7,734 bases of DNA from an uncultured Leptolyngbya sp. Its GTDB lineage: Bacteria > Cyanobacteriota > Cyanobacteriia > Phormidesmidales > Phormidesmidaceae. Positions within the stretch are counted from its first letter, which is position 1. The number at the start of each line of letters is the position of its first letter. The notes beneath the pieces were generated by a model. It was given only the letters and a program-made list of their open reading frames with translations. It searched no databases and was not told the DNA's origin. Location of the stretch: the NCBI GenBank assembly GCA_937899365.1, contig CALBPH010000629.1, positions 1-7,734 of the forward strand. Direction: 5' to 3'. Shown here piece after piece: positions 1 to 7,470 of this stretch. The position numbers and the translations under genes are program-made.

Positions 1-1494
1 ATGCAAGAAATTTGGTGGATTTTGATGTTTCGGCTGAGGGCGCAGCTGGCGTTACTCCAGCTGGCGGCGGTAGAGCCCTACGGCAGCATTGCCTATGAGT
101 ATGAAAAAAACTCGTATCCGTTAGCCATGGCCGATGTCCTCTGGGGACAGCCGTCGTCGGCCCTTGATTTTTTACAACAGATCGATGCCCAGGCCATCGA
201 GACTCAGGGGATTGACCTGCTTTCAGGATTTACCCTCAAGGGCCAGATGCGCAAATATTTTTACTTTGGAGATCGGCTTGACCCAGCGTATCGACAGCGT
301 ATGTGGGAGGCCATGTATGGGTTTACCTTGACCGACCCGCTTACGCGCAAGGCTAATCCATCCCGAAAGTTTTGGGCCCGTTCCACCGATGACTGTGATA
401 CTCCGGTGGATTGTCGCAACACTGACAACTTGAGGGCCATGCGTGACACATCGGTATATCTGATGGCTGAGGAGACTGGCAATGAAGCGACCCGCCTAAT
501 TTATAAACGACATTTGGAACGCTATGTCTCCACTCTCTTGGATATTGGCATGGGGGAGTGGGACAGCTCGGTCTACCACGGCCATACCACCGCCGCCTAT
601 CTCAATCTGTACGACTTTGCTAAGGATCCTGAGGTCAAACAGCTGGCGAAAGATGCCCTGGACTGGCTCTATCGCTCAGCTGCGATCAAATACTGGCGCG
701 GTCACTGGACTGGGCCGGCCAAACGTACCTATGGTGACGATGCCGCCCGATTTTTCTGGCTGTATTTTGGGAATGCCCAGGCGCCTGATACGTTTGAGCG
801 CGATTGGGTCTATGCCCTGACTAGCGACTATTTGCCGCCTGATGATGTGGTTGCGATCGCACAGCGTCGATTTAATAAACCCGTTGAACTGCAACGCACC
901 CATCCCCATTACGAAAACTGGAAACCCGATCGATATGGCCCTGCCTTTTACGAAACGCTGTATATCGGCCATGGCTATCAGCTCGGTAGTTTAGCGAAGG
1001 GTACGGGCGGTGATTGGAATGGATTTAGTTTGCATGTGGCGGACGACAGCGGTGTTGATGAGCTGAAGGTCAACGCCGACAATCCCCATGTGATTGCTCA
1101 GTATAAAAATCTACTGCTCTGGTACGGGGCAGAGTCTCCTGAGATTGACACCCCAGACAGTTGCCTTGAACAACAGGTCGATACCACTATGGTTTTGAAC
1201 TGTGACACAGTCTGGATGGTCATCTATCCATTTGATCGAGGGTTTGCCCTGGAGATTGGGGAAGCTCCTACCCATGATAGGTTTACTACTTTTCAACAAA
1301 ATATCACTGTGCGATCGCAACTCCTGGTGAATACATCTCAAATTGAGTATCGCGGTAGTCAGGGTAAAACGATTACCCTAGAGCCTCAAGAGACCGGGTT
1401 ACCGCATGTTTGGCGTGATGGTACTGCTCACGATTGGAAAACCCATGACAGAGACCTATCGTTTGTGTTCCAACAGATATTGCCCAACCTGTAA
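1..1494 (+). CDS. Putative alpha/alpha-toroid (heparinase II/III or alginate-lyase-like) protein, 5' end at window edge
   Basis: The frame is open from base 1 to a TAA at 1492-1494. Base 1 is an ATG, but the true start could lie upstream because no leader is visible and residues 1-25 show no clear signal peptide. Residues about 50-290 are helix-rich, with aromatic-rich stretches such as GEWDSSVYHGHTTAAYLNL (185-203), followed by DFAKDPEVKQLAKDALDW. This pattern resembles the helical toroid of polysaccharide-lyase-like proteins. Residues 321-330 (YIGHGYQLGS) resemble the Tyr/His-containing junction after the toroid in heparinase-like enzymes. The remainder (about 340-497) is beta-rich and would fit the C-terminal beta-sandwich. 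A role in polysaccharide breakdown or remodelling is inferred from fold-like features only, and the catalytic residues are not assigned. Two HIP1 sites lie inside the gene. That it is a real gene is nearly certain. The functional reading is weak, and it could equally be filed as a conserved hypothetical protein. Confidence 0.6.
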   Translation: MQEIWWILMFRLRAQLALLQLAAVEPYGSIAYEYEKNSYPLAMADVLWGQPSSALDFLQQIDAQAIETQGIDLLSGFTLKGQMRKYFYFGDRLDPAYRQRMWEAMYGFTLTDPLTRKANPSRKFWARSTDDCDTPVDCRNTDNLRAMRDTSVYLMAEETGNEATRLIYKRHLERYVSTLLDIGMGEWDSSVYHGHTTAAYLNLYDFAKDPEVKQLAKDALDWLYRSAAIKYWRGHWTGPAKRTYGDDAARFFWLYFGNAQAPDTFERDWVYALTSDYLPPDDVVAIAQRRFNKPVELQRTHPHYENWKPDRYGPAFYETLYIGHGYQLGSLAKGTGGDWNGFSLHVADDSGVDELKVNADNPHVIAQYKNLLLWYGAESPEIDTPDSCLEQQVDTTMVLNCDTVWMVIYPFDRGFALEIGEAPTHDRFTTFQQNITVRSQLLVNTSQIEYRGSQGKTITLEPQETGLPHVWRDGTAHDWKTHDRDLSFVFQQILPNL

Positions 1495-1738
1495 CTATGT
1501 GGGCATAGAACAGGGGTGACGTAATTAAACAGGCACAGATTCTGTCTATGTTAAGTATATCCACTAGAAAAATATCTGTTTAGAGTTATCTAAATCTACA
1601 AGAAATATGTGCATATACGTATTAAATGCATAAAAGAAGAATCTTCTTAGGGCGTTAGCACGTATTGTTTATCTGGATTGATGTTAATTTCAGTCGTTTA
1701 GCTCAGGGGAAACTCGGTTAGTTTAAGGCAGCCTAGAG
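1495..1738. other. AT-rich intergenic spacer with small dyads
   Basis: This 244-bp gap contains no plausible gene on either strand. Just after the first gene there is a short dyad, CTATG (1495-1499) with CATAG (1504-1508), but no T-run follows, so it is a poor terminator. Bases about 1520-1660 are strongly AT-rich. They contain AAGAAGA/TCTTCTT (1634-1640 and 1642-1648), a 7-bp inverted repeat around one central base. The promoter of the gene at 1739 should lie here, but no convincing -35/-10 pair with standard spacing was found. The candidate ribosome binding site for that gene is AAGG at 1725-1728, ten bases before its ATG. Confidence 0.5.
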
Positions 1739-3598
1739 ATGTCGGTTCTAGGGTGGTTTTATACAGTGTTTTCCTCGTTGCTCAAATATCTGATCGTTCT
1801 CAATACACAAGCTGTAGAAGGACGAAAGCCCGTAACTGCATGTTCGTTGGCGCTGGCGCTTTTAATCCTTGAACGGTTACAGGCAAATTCACGTCATGGG
1901 CGCAAGCCAGTGACAAGAAGTTCATTGACACTGGCTGCGGCTATTGGAGCCTCGTTGTTAGCTGCATTACCAGCGCAGGCAAACAACTTTCCTGCTGGGG
2001 CCTTGCCCGATAGTCGTCCCCAGACACCGGTATCCTTGAGCTGTCACAACACCATTTTTGGTGACTTTGTCCCCGATCAACCTCATTTTGGGATTACAAA
2101 TAAAGGGCGAAAACAGTATTCTTTTGATACCAAGTGGGTTGCCACCGCCGCAGATGGAACAACAGCTACGCTGCAAACTATTCGAGTTAACAACAACAGC
2201 GGCTCTTTTTTGACAGGTGGAACGAACCCAGATGTCTTCTTTCAAGAGTTTGTTGATCCACAAACAGGATTTATCAGCCCTAAGTTAACTGAGCAAGAAG
2301 GCAGTCCGGTGGATTCTTGGGTTTTAGAAATCGAGTATAGCCGCCCCATCGGCAATGCTCGCCTGCTGGTGGGAGATGTTGATAGTGATCAACCTAGTGT
2401 TGTGGGAAAATTCAAAGATGTTGTTACAGTTGAAGGGCTGTTAGATAATACTGCGGTTGATGTCAGCCAGTACTATGCGGGCTCCATGTTGCAAACGAGT
2501 GTCAGTGGCACGGCTTATACGTCTCAAGATATTCCTCCTTTAGGGGTGAATCCGCCAGAGCGTGCCACGAGTAACCGGATTGTGGCTGATTATGAGAATC
2601 GATTTGTTGATCGAATACAGATTACCTATGCCGTTGGAGAATCTTTAGAGGGCATGGTGCGGCAGTCTATCTTTGTGGCGTCGGGGATGGGGGCAGGCTG
2701 TCAGCTTAGCGGTACTACCTTTGAAGATCAAACAGCCAATGACCTGTTTGATGAGGCTAGTGAAACGGGGCTAGCTGACGTAGCCGTCAGCTTATATTTG
2801 GATGACGGCGATAATACTTTTGAAGTCAGCGGGGATGATTTATTAATTGAAACCCAGGACACGGGGAATAGCGGCAACTATTTGTTTTCGAACCTGGCTG
2901 AGAATAGCAACTACTGGGTAGTTGTCAACACAGCAGATAGTGACTTGGGTGGACGGACCTATGGTGGGGGGGATGTCGATTTGTCCCAAACGTTACCTCG
3001 GTTAATTCCGATTGCAACCAGCGACGTTGGTGAGGTGAATTTCCCGTTTGACCCGAGCATTTTGAAACCTAATGTTGCGTTGGTTAAACGCATCACGGCG
3101 ATTAATCGTGGTCAAGCTAATGAGCGACTGTTTGACACCTCCTATGTGGATGCGGGTAGCGGTGATGATGAGGATAATGCCCCAGAATGGCCCACAAACT
3201 ATCTGCATGGTGTGGTCGATGGAGGGAGTGTGCAGTCTGGAGACGTGATCGAATATACGATTTATTTTCTCTCGAATGGTGGGGCTACAGCCCAGGATTT
3301 TCGGCTGTGCGATCGCATTCCTGATTATCTCACCTTTGTTGATAATGCCTATGGCACAGATGCCGGTATTCTTTTAGACCTTGCCAATGGCAACAATATT
3401 CTGACCAATGCTGACGATAGTGATAAGGGAACCTATGTATCTTCCAATAGCGCATCGCTAGCCTACTGCGGTCGGGATATTTCAGGGGGGATACAGGACC
3501 GAGGGTTTGTTGCCGTGAGTGTCGGCAACGTGCCTCCGGCATTAAATAGTTCGCAGGATGCCTATGGCTTTATGCGTTTCCATGCCCAGGTTCAGTAG
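1739..3598 (+). CDS. Secreted SdrD_B-like and DUF11-type domain protein
   Basis: The protein has 619 residues with a TAG stop. Residues 62-81 form a hydrophobic segment ending in AQA, a good signal peptidase I site (81/82), so the protein is probably exported. About 60 residues precede this segment and include two further hydrophobic stretches (about 5-21 and 35-45), which is unusually long for a signal sequence. An in-frame GTG at codon 58 (1910-1912) would give a normal 24-residue signal peptide, but no ribosome binding site precedes it. The ATG at 1739 has AAGG ten bases upstream, so I kept it. Residues about 100-320 form a beta-rich domain I do not recognise. Residues about 321-440 look like an SdrD_B/Cna-B domain (GLADVAVSLYLDDGD, then SGNYLFSNL). 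Residues about 443-619 resemble the DUF11-type repeat of secreted cyanobacterial proteins (LVKRITAINRG, SGDVIEYTIYFLSNGG, CDRIPDYLTFV). There is no LPXTG or PEP-CTERM tail. A surface or extracellular structural role is inferred; its ligand is unknown. Confidence 0.75.
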   Translation: MSVLGWFYTVFSSLLKYLIVLNTQAVEGRKPVTACSLALALLILERLQANSRHGRKPVTRSSLTLAAAIGASLLAALPAQANNFPAGALPDSRPQTPVSLSCHNTIFGDFVPDQPHFGITNKGRKQYSFDTKWVATAADGTTATLQTIRVNNNSGSFLTGGTNPDVFFQEFVDPQTGFISPKLTEQEGSPVDSWVLEIEYSRPIGNARLLVGDVDSDQPSVVGKFKDVVTVEGLLDNTAVDVSQYYAGSMLQTSVSGTAYTSQDIPPLGVNPPERATSNRIVADYENRFVDRIQITYAVGESLEGMVRQSIFVASGMGAGCQLSGTTFEDQTANDLFDEASETGLADVAVSLYLDDGDNTFEVSGDDLLIETQDTGNSGNYLFSNLAENSNYWVVVNTADSDLGGRTYGGGDVDLSQTLPRLIPIATSDVGEVNFPFDPSILKPNVALVKRITAINRGQANERLFDTSYVDAGSGDDEDNAPEWPTNYLHGVVDGGSVQSGDVIEYTIYFLSNGGATAQDFRLCDRIPDYLTFVDNAYGTDAGILLDLANGNNILTNADDSDKGTYVSSNSASLAYCGRDISGGIQDRGFVAVSVGNVPPALNSSQDAYGFMRFHAQVQ

Positions 3599-3625
3599 AT
3601 GACGGCTAATGCGAGTAGGCGAGTA

Positions 3626-4723
3626 TCAATTTGCCCGCTGCCACTGACGCACAACTTCTTCGACAATAGCCCGGTCTGGGGGAGAACTTACTTGCCCGCT
3701 AGGGTCGGTCATGGCACCAGGAATATTTTTACTCCAGGGACTATTGGGCACTGAGGTGAGATCAACCTGGGCGTTCGTGGGACGGAAGCCATGTTGGACA
3801 AATACGGCCTGCTGTTCTGGCGCTGTCAAAAAGTTGATAAACTCACGGGCGGCTTTCGCTTTACCACCGCTAATGTCACGTCGTACGATAGCCGCTGTGG
3901 AGACCGTCTCAATGGTGGGATTAAGATACAGAACTTGATAGGGTTTTCCTTGGGTTGCACTGGACTGCTCCCAGCGATGTAGGGCAATACTTTCATAAAC
4001 CGTCGCAATGTCAGCATCGTTAGGGCCACGGGTAATGAACTCCTGCAATAAAATATCAGTAGACCGGGGAGGCTGATAGACCGAGCGTTTGACTAACCCA
4101 AAGAGTGTCTGAACATTGTCTTTGCCAAAGTCGCTAGTATTGAGGTTGTTACTGTTGGCCTCAGCCTGGGACCACAGACTCATGGTGAGCTGACCGCTGT
4201 TAGACCGGGTAGGGTCGGTGGTGACAAAATCAAAGCTGCCCCAGACGGCATTGCCGCCAATTTTGTCCCAGTTACCACCGGTCATGGCATCTTCTATTCG
4301 CTGCCACTGAAACTCGCCGTTTGGGAACAGAGCCTGGGCCCGCGCGGGCCAGGAGACGGCCACCAGAATTGTTTTGGCAATGGGTTGGGGTGTTTCGTAG
4401 AATGGCTCATCGCCGTACTGGGCCTGCCAACGCTGGCTGAGTTCGTCTAACAGCTGACCATTGGCCGGAATTAGAACCGTGGGTTCAAAGTCATTGTTGT
4501 CGTCGATATATTTGTTGACGATATCCTGAGACCCTTGAAATTCCAGGTTTATTTGGATGGATGGATTCTGTTGTTCAAAGCGGGTTTCCAGTAGTCTGAG
4601 GGGCTCTTGAAGTTCGCTGCCGCTGACAATGGTGATGGACTGATTGACGCCGGGGAGAGGGGCGTAGGCCAGACCGGCAGCAGCGGCAATAATGGCGAGG
4701 GAGGTGAGGGATTTGGTGGCCAT
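3626..4723 (-). CDS. Free-standing extracytoplasmic substrate-binding protein
   Basis: From the ATG at 4723 the protein has 365 residues. The frame stays open upstream to a TTG at 4753 (375 aa) and has no other upstream ATG or GTG. I chose the ATG because it gives a compact export signal, although neither start has a clear Shine-Dalgarno sequence. Residues about 5-21 are hydrophobic. AYA at 19-21 is followed by proline, which disfavours cleavage, so the segment may stay as an anchor. The mature part begins with a typical binding-protein strand (ITIVSGSELQEPL) and carries DPTRSNSG (170-177), VYES (242-245), LTAPEQQ (299-305) and GFRP (312-315), as in periplasmic-binding-fold proteins of the SBP_bac_11 type. 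The same motifs occur in the same order in the N-terminal half of the vWA lipoprotein encoded two genes upstream. The ligand cannot be deduced, and no permease or ATPase gene adjoins it. It is the last gene of the cluster and converges on the adhesin-like gene with a 27-bp gap. Confidence 0.8.
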   Translation of the reverse strand: MATKSLTSLAIIAAAAGLAYAPLPGVNQSITIVSGSELQEPLRLLETRFEQQNPSIQINLEFQGSQDIVNKYIDDNNDFEPTVLIPANGQLLDELSQRWQAQYGDEPFYETPQPIAKTILVAVSWPARAQALFPNGEFQWQRIEDAMTGGNWDKIGGNAVWGSFDFVTTDPTRSNSGQLTMSLWSQAEANSNNLNTSDFGKDNVQTLFGLVKRSVYQPPRSTDILLQEFITRGPNDADIATVYESIALHRWEQSSATQGKPYQVLYLNPTIETVSTAAIVRRDISGGKAKAAREFINFLTAPEQQAVFVQHGFRPTNAQVDLTSVPNSPWSKNIPGAMTDPSGQVSSPPDRAIVEEVVRQWQRAN

Positions 4724-4779
4724 GGTGGGAAAGGCGATGGGGGATGGAATCAATTCATGAACAATGGGAGCAATTTCGT

Positions 4780-4805
4780 TAGGGTCATTGCATGCAATGA
4801 CCCTA
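4780..4805. repeat. 26-bp perfect palindrome in intergenic spacer
   Basis: The half-site TAGGGTCATTGCA is followed directly by its exact reverse complement. In RNA it could fold as an 11-bp stem closed by a CATG loop. It sits 32 bases past the stop of the coiled-coil gene and 56 bases before the ATG of the binding-protein gene, both on the minus strand. No T-run follows it in that direction (AACGAAATTG), so it is not a standard intrinsic terminator. It could be an operator, an mRNA-stabilising hairpin between cistrons, or a copy of a dispersed repeat. The last is favoured by its likeness to the repeat at 7694-7729. Confidence 0.85.
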
Positions 4806-4837
4806 TGTAGAAAACCCTATCGGCAATAGATTTCAAA

Positions 4838-5557
4838 TTAGGTAATCAACACATCGACATTTTCTTGGAAACCTTTAAATTCATCACTGAGTTCTCGCAG
4901 CTCATCGGCGGCGACTGAACTGGTGAGATCGGCGGTGCGAAGCTTGTTTTGGAGCTGCTGTAGAACTCCACCAGATTCGGCAATCAGGGTGGATAGGTTA
5001 GCTAACTGGGCCTGGCGGGCGTCTTCTCCTTGTTTGGCTAGGGAGATGTTGCGTTTGAGGCTGTTGGCGAGCTTGCCCCATTGTTCTTGGGCGACGCCTT
5101 TGCTGTTGCGAACTTTGATTTCGGCCTGCTTGAGCTGTTTTTCGAGGCCATCGACCGAGAGTAGGGCGTCGTTGCCCTCCATGCGAAGGGCCAGCTGGTC
5201 AATCTTCTGGGGAAGTTCTTGGGTGCGATCGCACGCATACTGCACCACCCCCAACAGCTCGATCTGATCGCTAGCCGTTAATAACTTAGTTGCTTCTTCG
5301 TTGAGCTCATCGGCTCGTGTCCCCAGGGGTACCGCCTGCTGCCGCACCTGCTGAAATTCACGGTTAACCGCCTTATTGGCAAGCTCAACGGTGTCGGGTT
5401 CGCGGGATTGGAGTACCGCTGCACCCCCGGCAGCAATGGCCACTGCAGCCGGTATGGCCACAACATTGGGCAATCGTGCCAGTCGCACCCCACCGACTAG
5501 AAAAATACCCCCTGCCAGTACCGCCAGGGGATACTGCAATGGATTGGCTAGCTTCAT
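4838..5557 (-). CDS. Two-helix membrane protein with long coiled coil
   Basis: The protein has 239 residues. Residues about 11-27 and 31-49 are two closely spaced hydrophobic segments joined by RLARLP. From about 55 to 235 the chain is charged, helical and rich in Gln, Glu, Leu and Lys, as expected of a long coiled coil, with only one cysteine (C109). I do not recognise a named family with confidence. The layout (paired N-terminal helices, then a helical domain of about 190 residues) resembles XpaC-type proteins, which are known to associate with TelA and vWA proteins in stress-related gene clusters; this is a topology comparison, not a motif match. The start is well supported: AGGAG lies five bases before the ATG. 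The stop of the preceding vWA gene overlaps this ribosome binding site, with eight bases between stop and start, so the two genes are probably translationally coupled. A scaffold or signal-coupling role beside the binding proteins is inferred. Confidence 0.75.
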   Translation of the reverse strand: MKLANPLQYPLAVLAGGIFLVGGVRLARLPNVVAIPAAVAIAAGGAAVLQSREPDTVELANKAVNREFQQVRQQAVPLGTRADELNEEATKLLTASDQIELLGVVQYACDRTQELPQKIDQLALRMEGNDALLSVDGLEKQLKQAEIKVRNSKGVAQEQWGKLANSLKRNISLAKQGEDARQAQLANLSTLIAESGGVLQQLQNKLRTADLTSSVAADELRELSDEFKGFQENVDVLIT

Positions 5558-5562
5558 CGGCG

Positions 5563-5567
5563 CTCCT
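5563..5567 (-). promoter_or_regulatory. Ribosome binding site of the coiled-coil gene, overlapping the upstream stop
   Basis: AGGAG on the minus strand lies five bases before the ATG at 5557. The TAG stop of the vWA gene (5566-5568) overlaps it, which supports co-transcription and translational coupling of the two genes. It is the only strong Shine-Dalgarno sequence seen in the minus-strand cluster. Confidence 0.75.
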
Positions 5568-7275
5568 AAAACTCTACTTGCAGATCGGCCATCAGCTGGG
5601 CAATGGTTGCCGGATCACCCTTACGATAGTAACCCCCATTGAGGTCGGCAATTTGTTCTAAGGCCTGGGGGTTAAACTCTCCTTCTTTGCCGTAACCCAC
5701 CGTAAAGAAGGCAATGCGCTGGTCCGATGAAAAGCCGCTGTTAGAGAGTTCCTGCCCCAGCTGATCTAAGGTGATGCTGGACTCAGAATCTTCCCCATCA
5801 GTCAAAATCAGCACCGCATTGATGGCCTCAGCCCTCAGGTTAGAGGACAGCCAATTACGCGCCGCCAGGGCTGAATCATAAAGCCGAGTGCCGCCGTCTG
5901 CCCGTAGACTGGCGACAAACTGTAGACCCCGTGATTTGCCCTCCGGGGTGCCATCCACCAGTACCGGCTGGCGAATATTACTGTCAAAGTCAATCATCGC
6001 CACCTGATCCTTGGGGCCAAGGGCTTCCACATAGGTTTTGAGGGTGTTTTGCACCGACGGTAGCTTGTTCCCCTCCATGGAGCCAGAGGTATCGACGACA
6101 ACGACCACAAGGGAAGACTTTTTAGCGACCTGGCTCCAGGCCGTTAACATGGCTTCCGCTACCTCAGGTGCCGGAGGGCGATAAGAGTCGTAGCTGGCTT
6201 GAGGGTCTACACCAAAGTTAGTCGCAAACTTTGGCCCCAGGGCCACACCGGGGGCTCCGGGACGCAGCCCCAAATTGGTGGCAATCTGCTGGGCCGGTGG
6301 CGATGTGAGGTAGGTCAAAATCAGGTCGGCGGCTTCTTTTTCTTGATCGCTAACCCATGGCGCATTGGGGACAATGCCGCGCATATTTGAGGTAAAGGTG
6401 GACTTGGGATATACCGCCTCATAGCGAGTGCCGCCGGGGGGCAGCTCGGTGTTGGCTGCAATCACCGATGACTCATATACCGAACCGATGGAGGCCCAAA
6501 AGGGACCGTTTTCCACCATGGCCTTGGCCAGGGTGGAGGTGGATTTACCGTAGCGGGTGATTTTGCTTTGAATTTTTTGTACGGCTGCCTGCTGCTGCTG
6601 GACGTCTGCAACCGTTAGTTCTTCAGGGCGTTTGCCGGACACAGAGGCAAACTGAGAGACCAACGTTTGTAGACCAGAGTTTGACCGGGTAGGGGCCGTA
6701 TGCACATAGTAGACCGGCTGCTCTGGACTGCTGGCATCTAAATCTTTGTGGGTATTGGCGTTTACCAGTTTGGTAAACAGATCGTCCACGTTGCGGAGAC
6801 CTGGGGCTAACTCTGCTGGCACCATAAACACCATGGGGCTATTGGCCAACAGGGGCGCATCGGTGATTGAGGGAATGTAATTTTGGCCAGGGTAGAGCTG
6901 CTCCATGCGATAGATCAGCTGGTTCTGATAGATTTCGCCATCCACTGACAGAATCGTTGGAAATTCGGGGGCCTCGGCGGTAAGGGTTCCCTGTTGAAGC
7001 TGCTGAGCGAGGGTAACGGTGCGGGCTACCACATCCCCGCTGCCCGCTGCTTCACAGGGCATGTGAAAGCTGTCGCCACTGGCTAGTTGGGGATTGGTTT
7101 GATTAAACTGAACCGCTGCTTCGTCACAAAAATGGTGTAGGGCGCTGCCCACTAGTAGCTTTACTTCAAAGCCGCGACCGGCGCTGGTGCCGCTGCTGTC
7201 ACAGCTAGCGAGTAACAGGGCACCCAGTAAGGAACTGGAGATAACGCGTACAAAGTTTTTCAATCGATTCACCAT
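5566..7275 (-). CDS. Substrate-binding and vWA domain fusion lipoprotein
   Basis: From the ATG at 7275 the protein has 569 residues; a TTG three codons upstream (7284) is less likely. Residues 1-25 form a lipoprotein signal: a basic start, a hydrophobic core and the lipobox LASC with Cys25 as the lipidation site. Residues about 35-385 form a substrate-binding-protein domain with TRSNSG (196-201), VYES (266-269), LTSPPAQQ (323-330) and LGLRPG (335-340). Residues about 388-569 form a von Willebrand A domain. Its MIDAS motif is intact: DTSGS (D395, S397, S399), T463 in GGTRLYD and D493 in LTDGED, so divalent-metal-dependent protein binding is expected. It should sit on the outer face of a membrane, held by its lipid. 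It is the first gene of the cluster and is coupled to the coiled-coil gene. Fusions of this kind are known and carry descriptive names only. A role as a ligand-gated adaptor is inferred; transport is less likely because no permease is present. Confidence 0.88.
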   Translation of the reverse strand: MVNRLKNFVRVISSSLLGALLLASCDSSGTSAGRGFEVKLLVGSALHHFCDEAAVQFNQTNPQLASGDSFHMPCEAAGSGDVVARTVTLAQQLQQGTLTAEAPEFPTILSVDGEIYQNQLIYRMEQLYPGQNYIPSITDAPLLANSPMVFMVPAELAPGLRNVDDLFTKLVNANTHKDLDASSPEQPVYYVHTAPTRSNSGLQTLVSQFASVSGKRPEELTVADVQQQQAAVQKIQSKITRYGKSTSTLAKAMVENGPFWASIGSVYESSVIAANTELPPGGTRYEAVYPKSTFTSNMRGIVPNAPWVSDQEKEAADLILTYLTSPPAQQIATNLGLRPGAPGVALGPKFATNFGVDPQASYDSYRPPAPEVAEAMLTAWSQVAKKSSLVVVVVDTSGSMEGNKLPSVQNTLKTYVEALGPKDQVAMIDFDSNIRQPVLVDGTPEGKSRGLQFVASLRADGGTRLYDSALAARNWLSSNLRAEAINAVLILTDGEDSESSITLDQLGQELSNSGFSSDQRIAFFTVGYGKEGEFNPQALEQIADLNGGYYRKGDPATIAQLMADLQVEF

Positions 7276-7470
7276 AGCTGCCAATATGACACTACCAATA
7301 GCTACACAACGGACGGTATCAATTCGGATTTATCTTGCCCATCTGTAGAGTATGGACAAACCAACGATAGGTATAGTTTCCTAACCGTGTTTACATGCAA
7401 ACCACTGAAAACCGAAGATTTTAATCTAGATGCTGGACGATGCTTTATATTTCTGAGCCTTCCTAGGTTA
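7276..7470. other. Upstream region of the vWA cluster
   Basis: This 195-bp gap lies between the zinc-ribbon gene and the vWA lipoprotein gene, both on the minus strand. The cluster promoter is likely here. A weak candidate on the minus strand is TTGATA, then a 16-base spacer and TATTGG, ending about 20 bases before the ATG; the -10 match is poor. A near repeat, ACCAATAGCT (7294-7303) and ACCATAGCT (7271-7279), spans the start codon. No terminator hairpin with a T-run follows the zinc-ribbon gene, and no gene was found in the gap. Confidence 0.4.

Noticed and set aside
1495..1508. Short hairpin after the first gene as a terminator
   Set aside because: The stem is only 5 bp and no T-run follows.
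1681..1738. Riboswitch-like leader before the adhesin-like gene
   Set aside because: A string resembling part of a cobalamin riboswitch (CAGGGGAAACTCGG) is present, but the rest of the conserved core is missing and the gene is unrelated to cobalamin.
4337..4350. 14-bp GC-rich palindrome GGCCCGCGCGGGCC
   Set aside because: It lies in the middle of the binding-protein coding sequence and encodes an ordinary WPARAQ stretch. It is best explained by codon use.
4724..4753. TTG start giving a 375-aa binding protein
   Set aside because: There is no Shine-Dalgarno sequence, and it adds a proline-rich extension before a complete signal-like segment. The ATG at 4723 is simpler.
4780..4805. Palindrome as an intrinsic terminator of the coiled-coil gene
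   Set aside because: The bases after it on the minus strand are AACGAAATTG, with no T-run.
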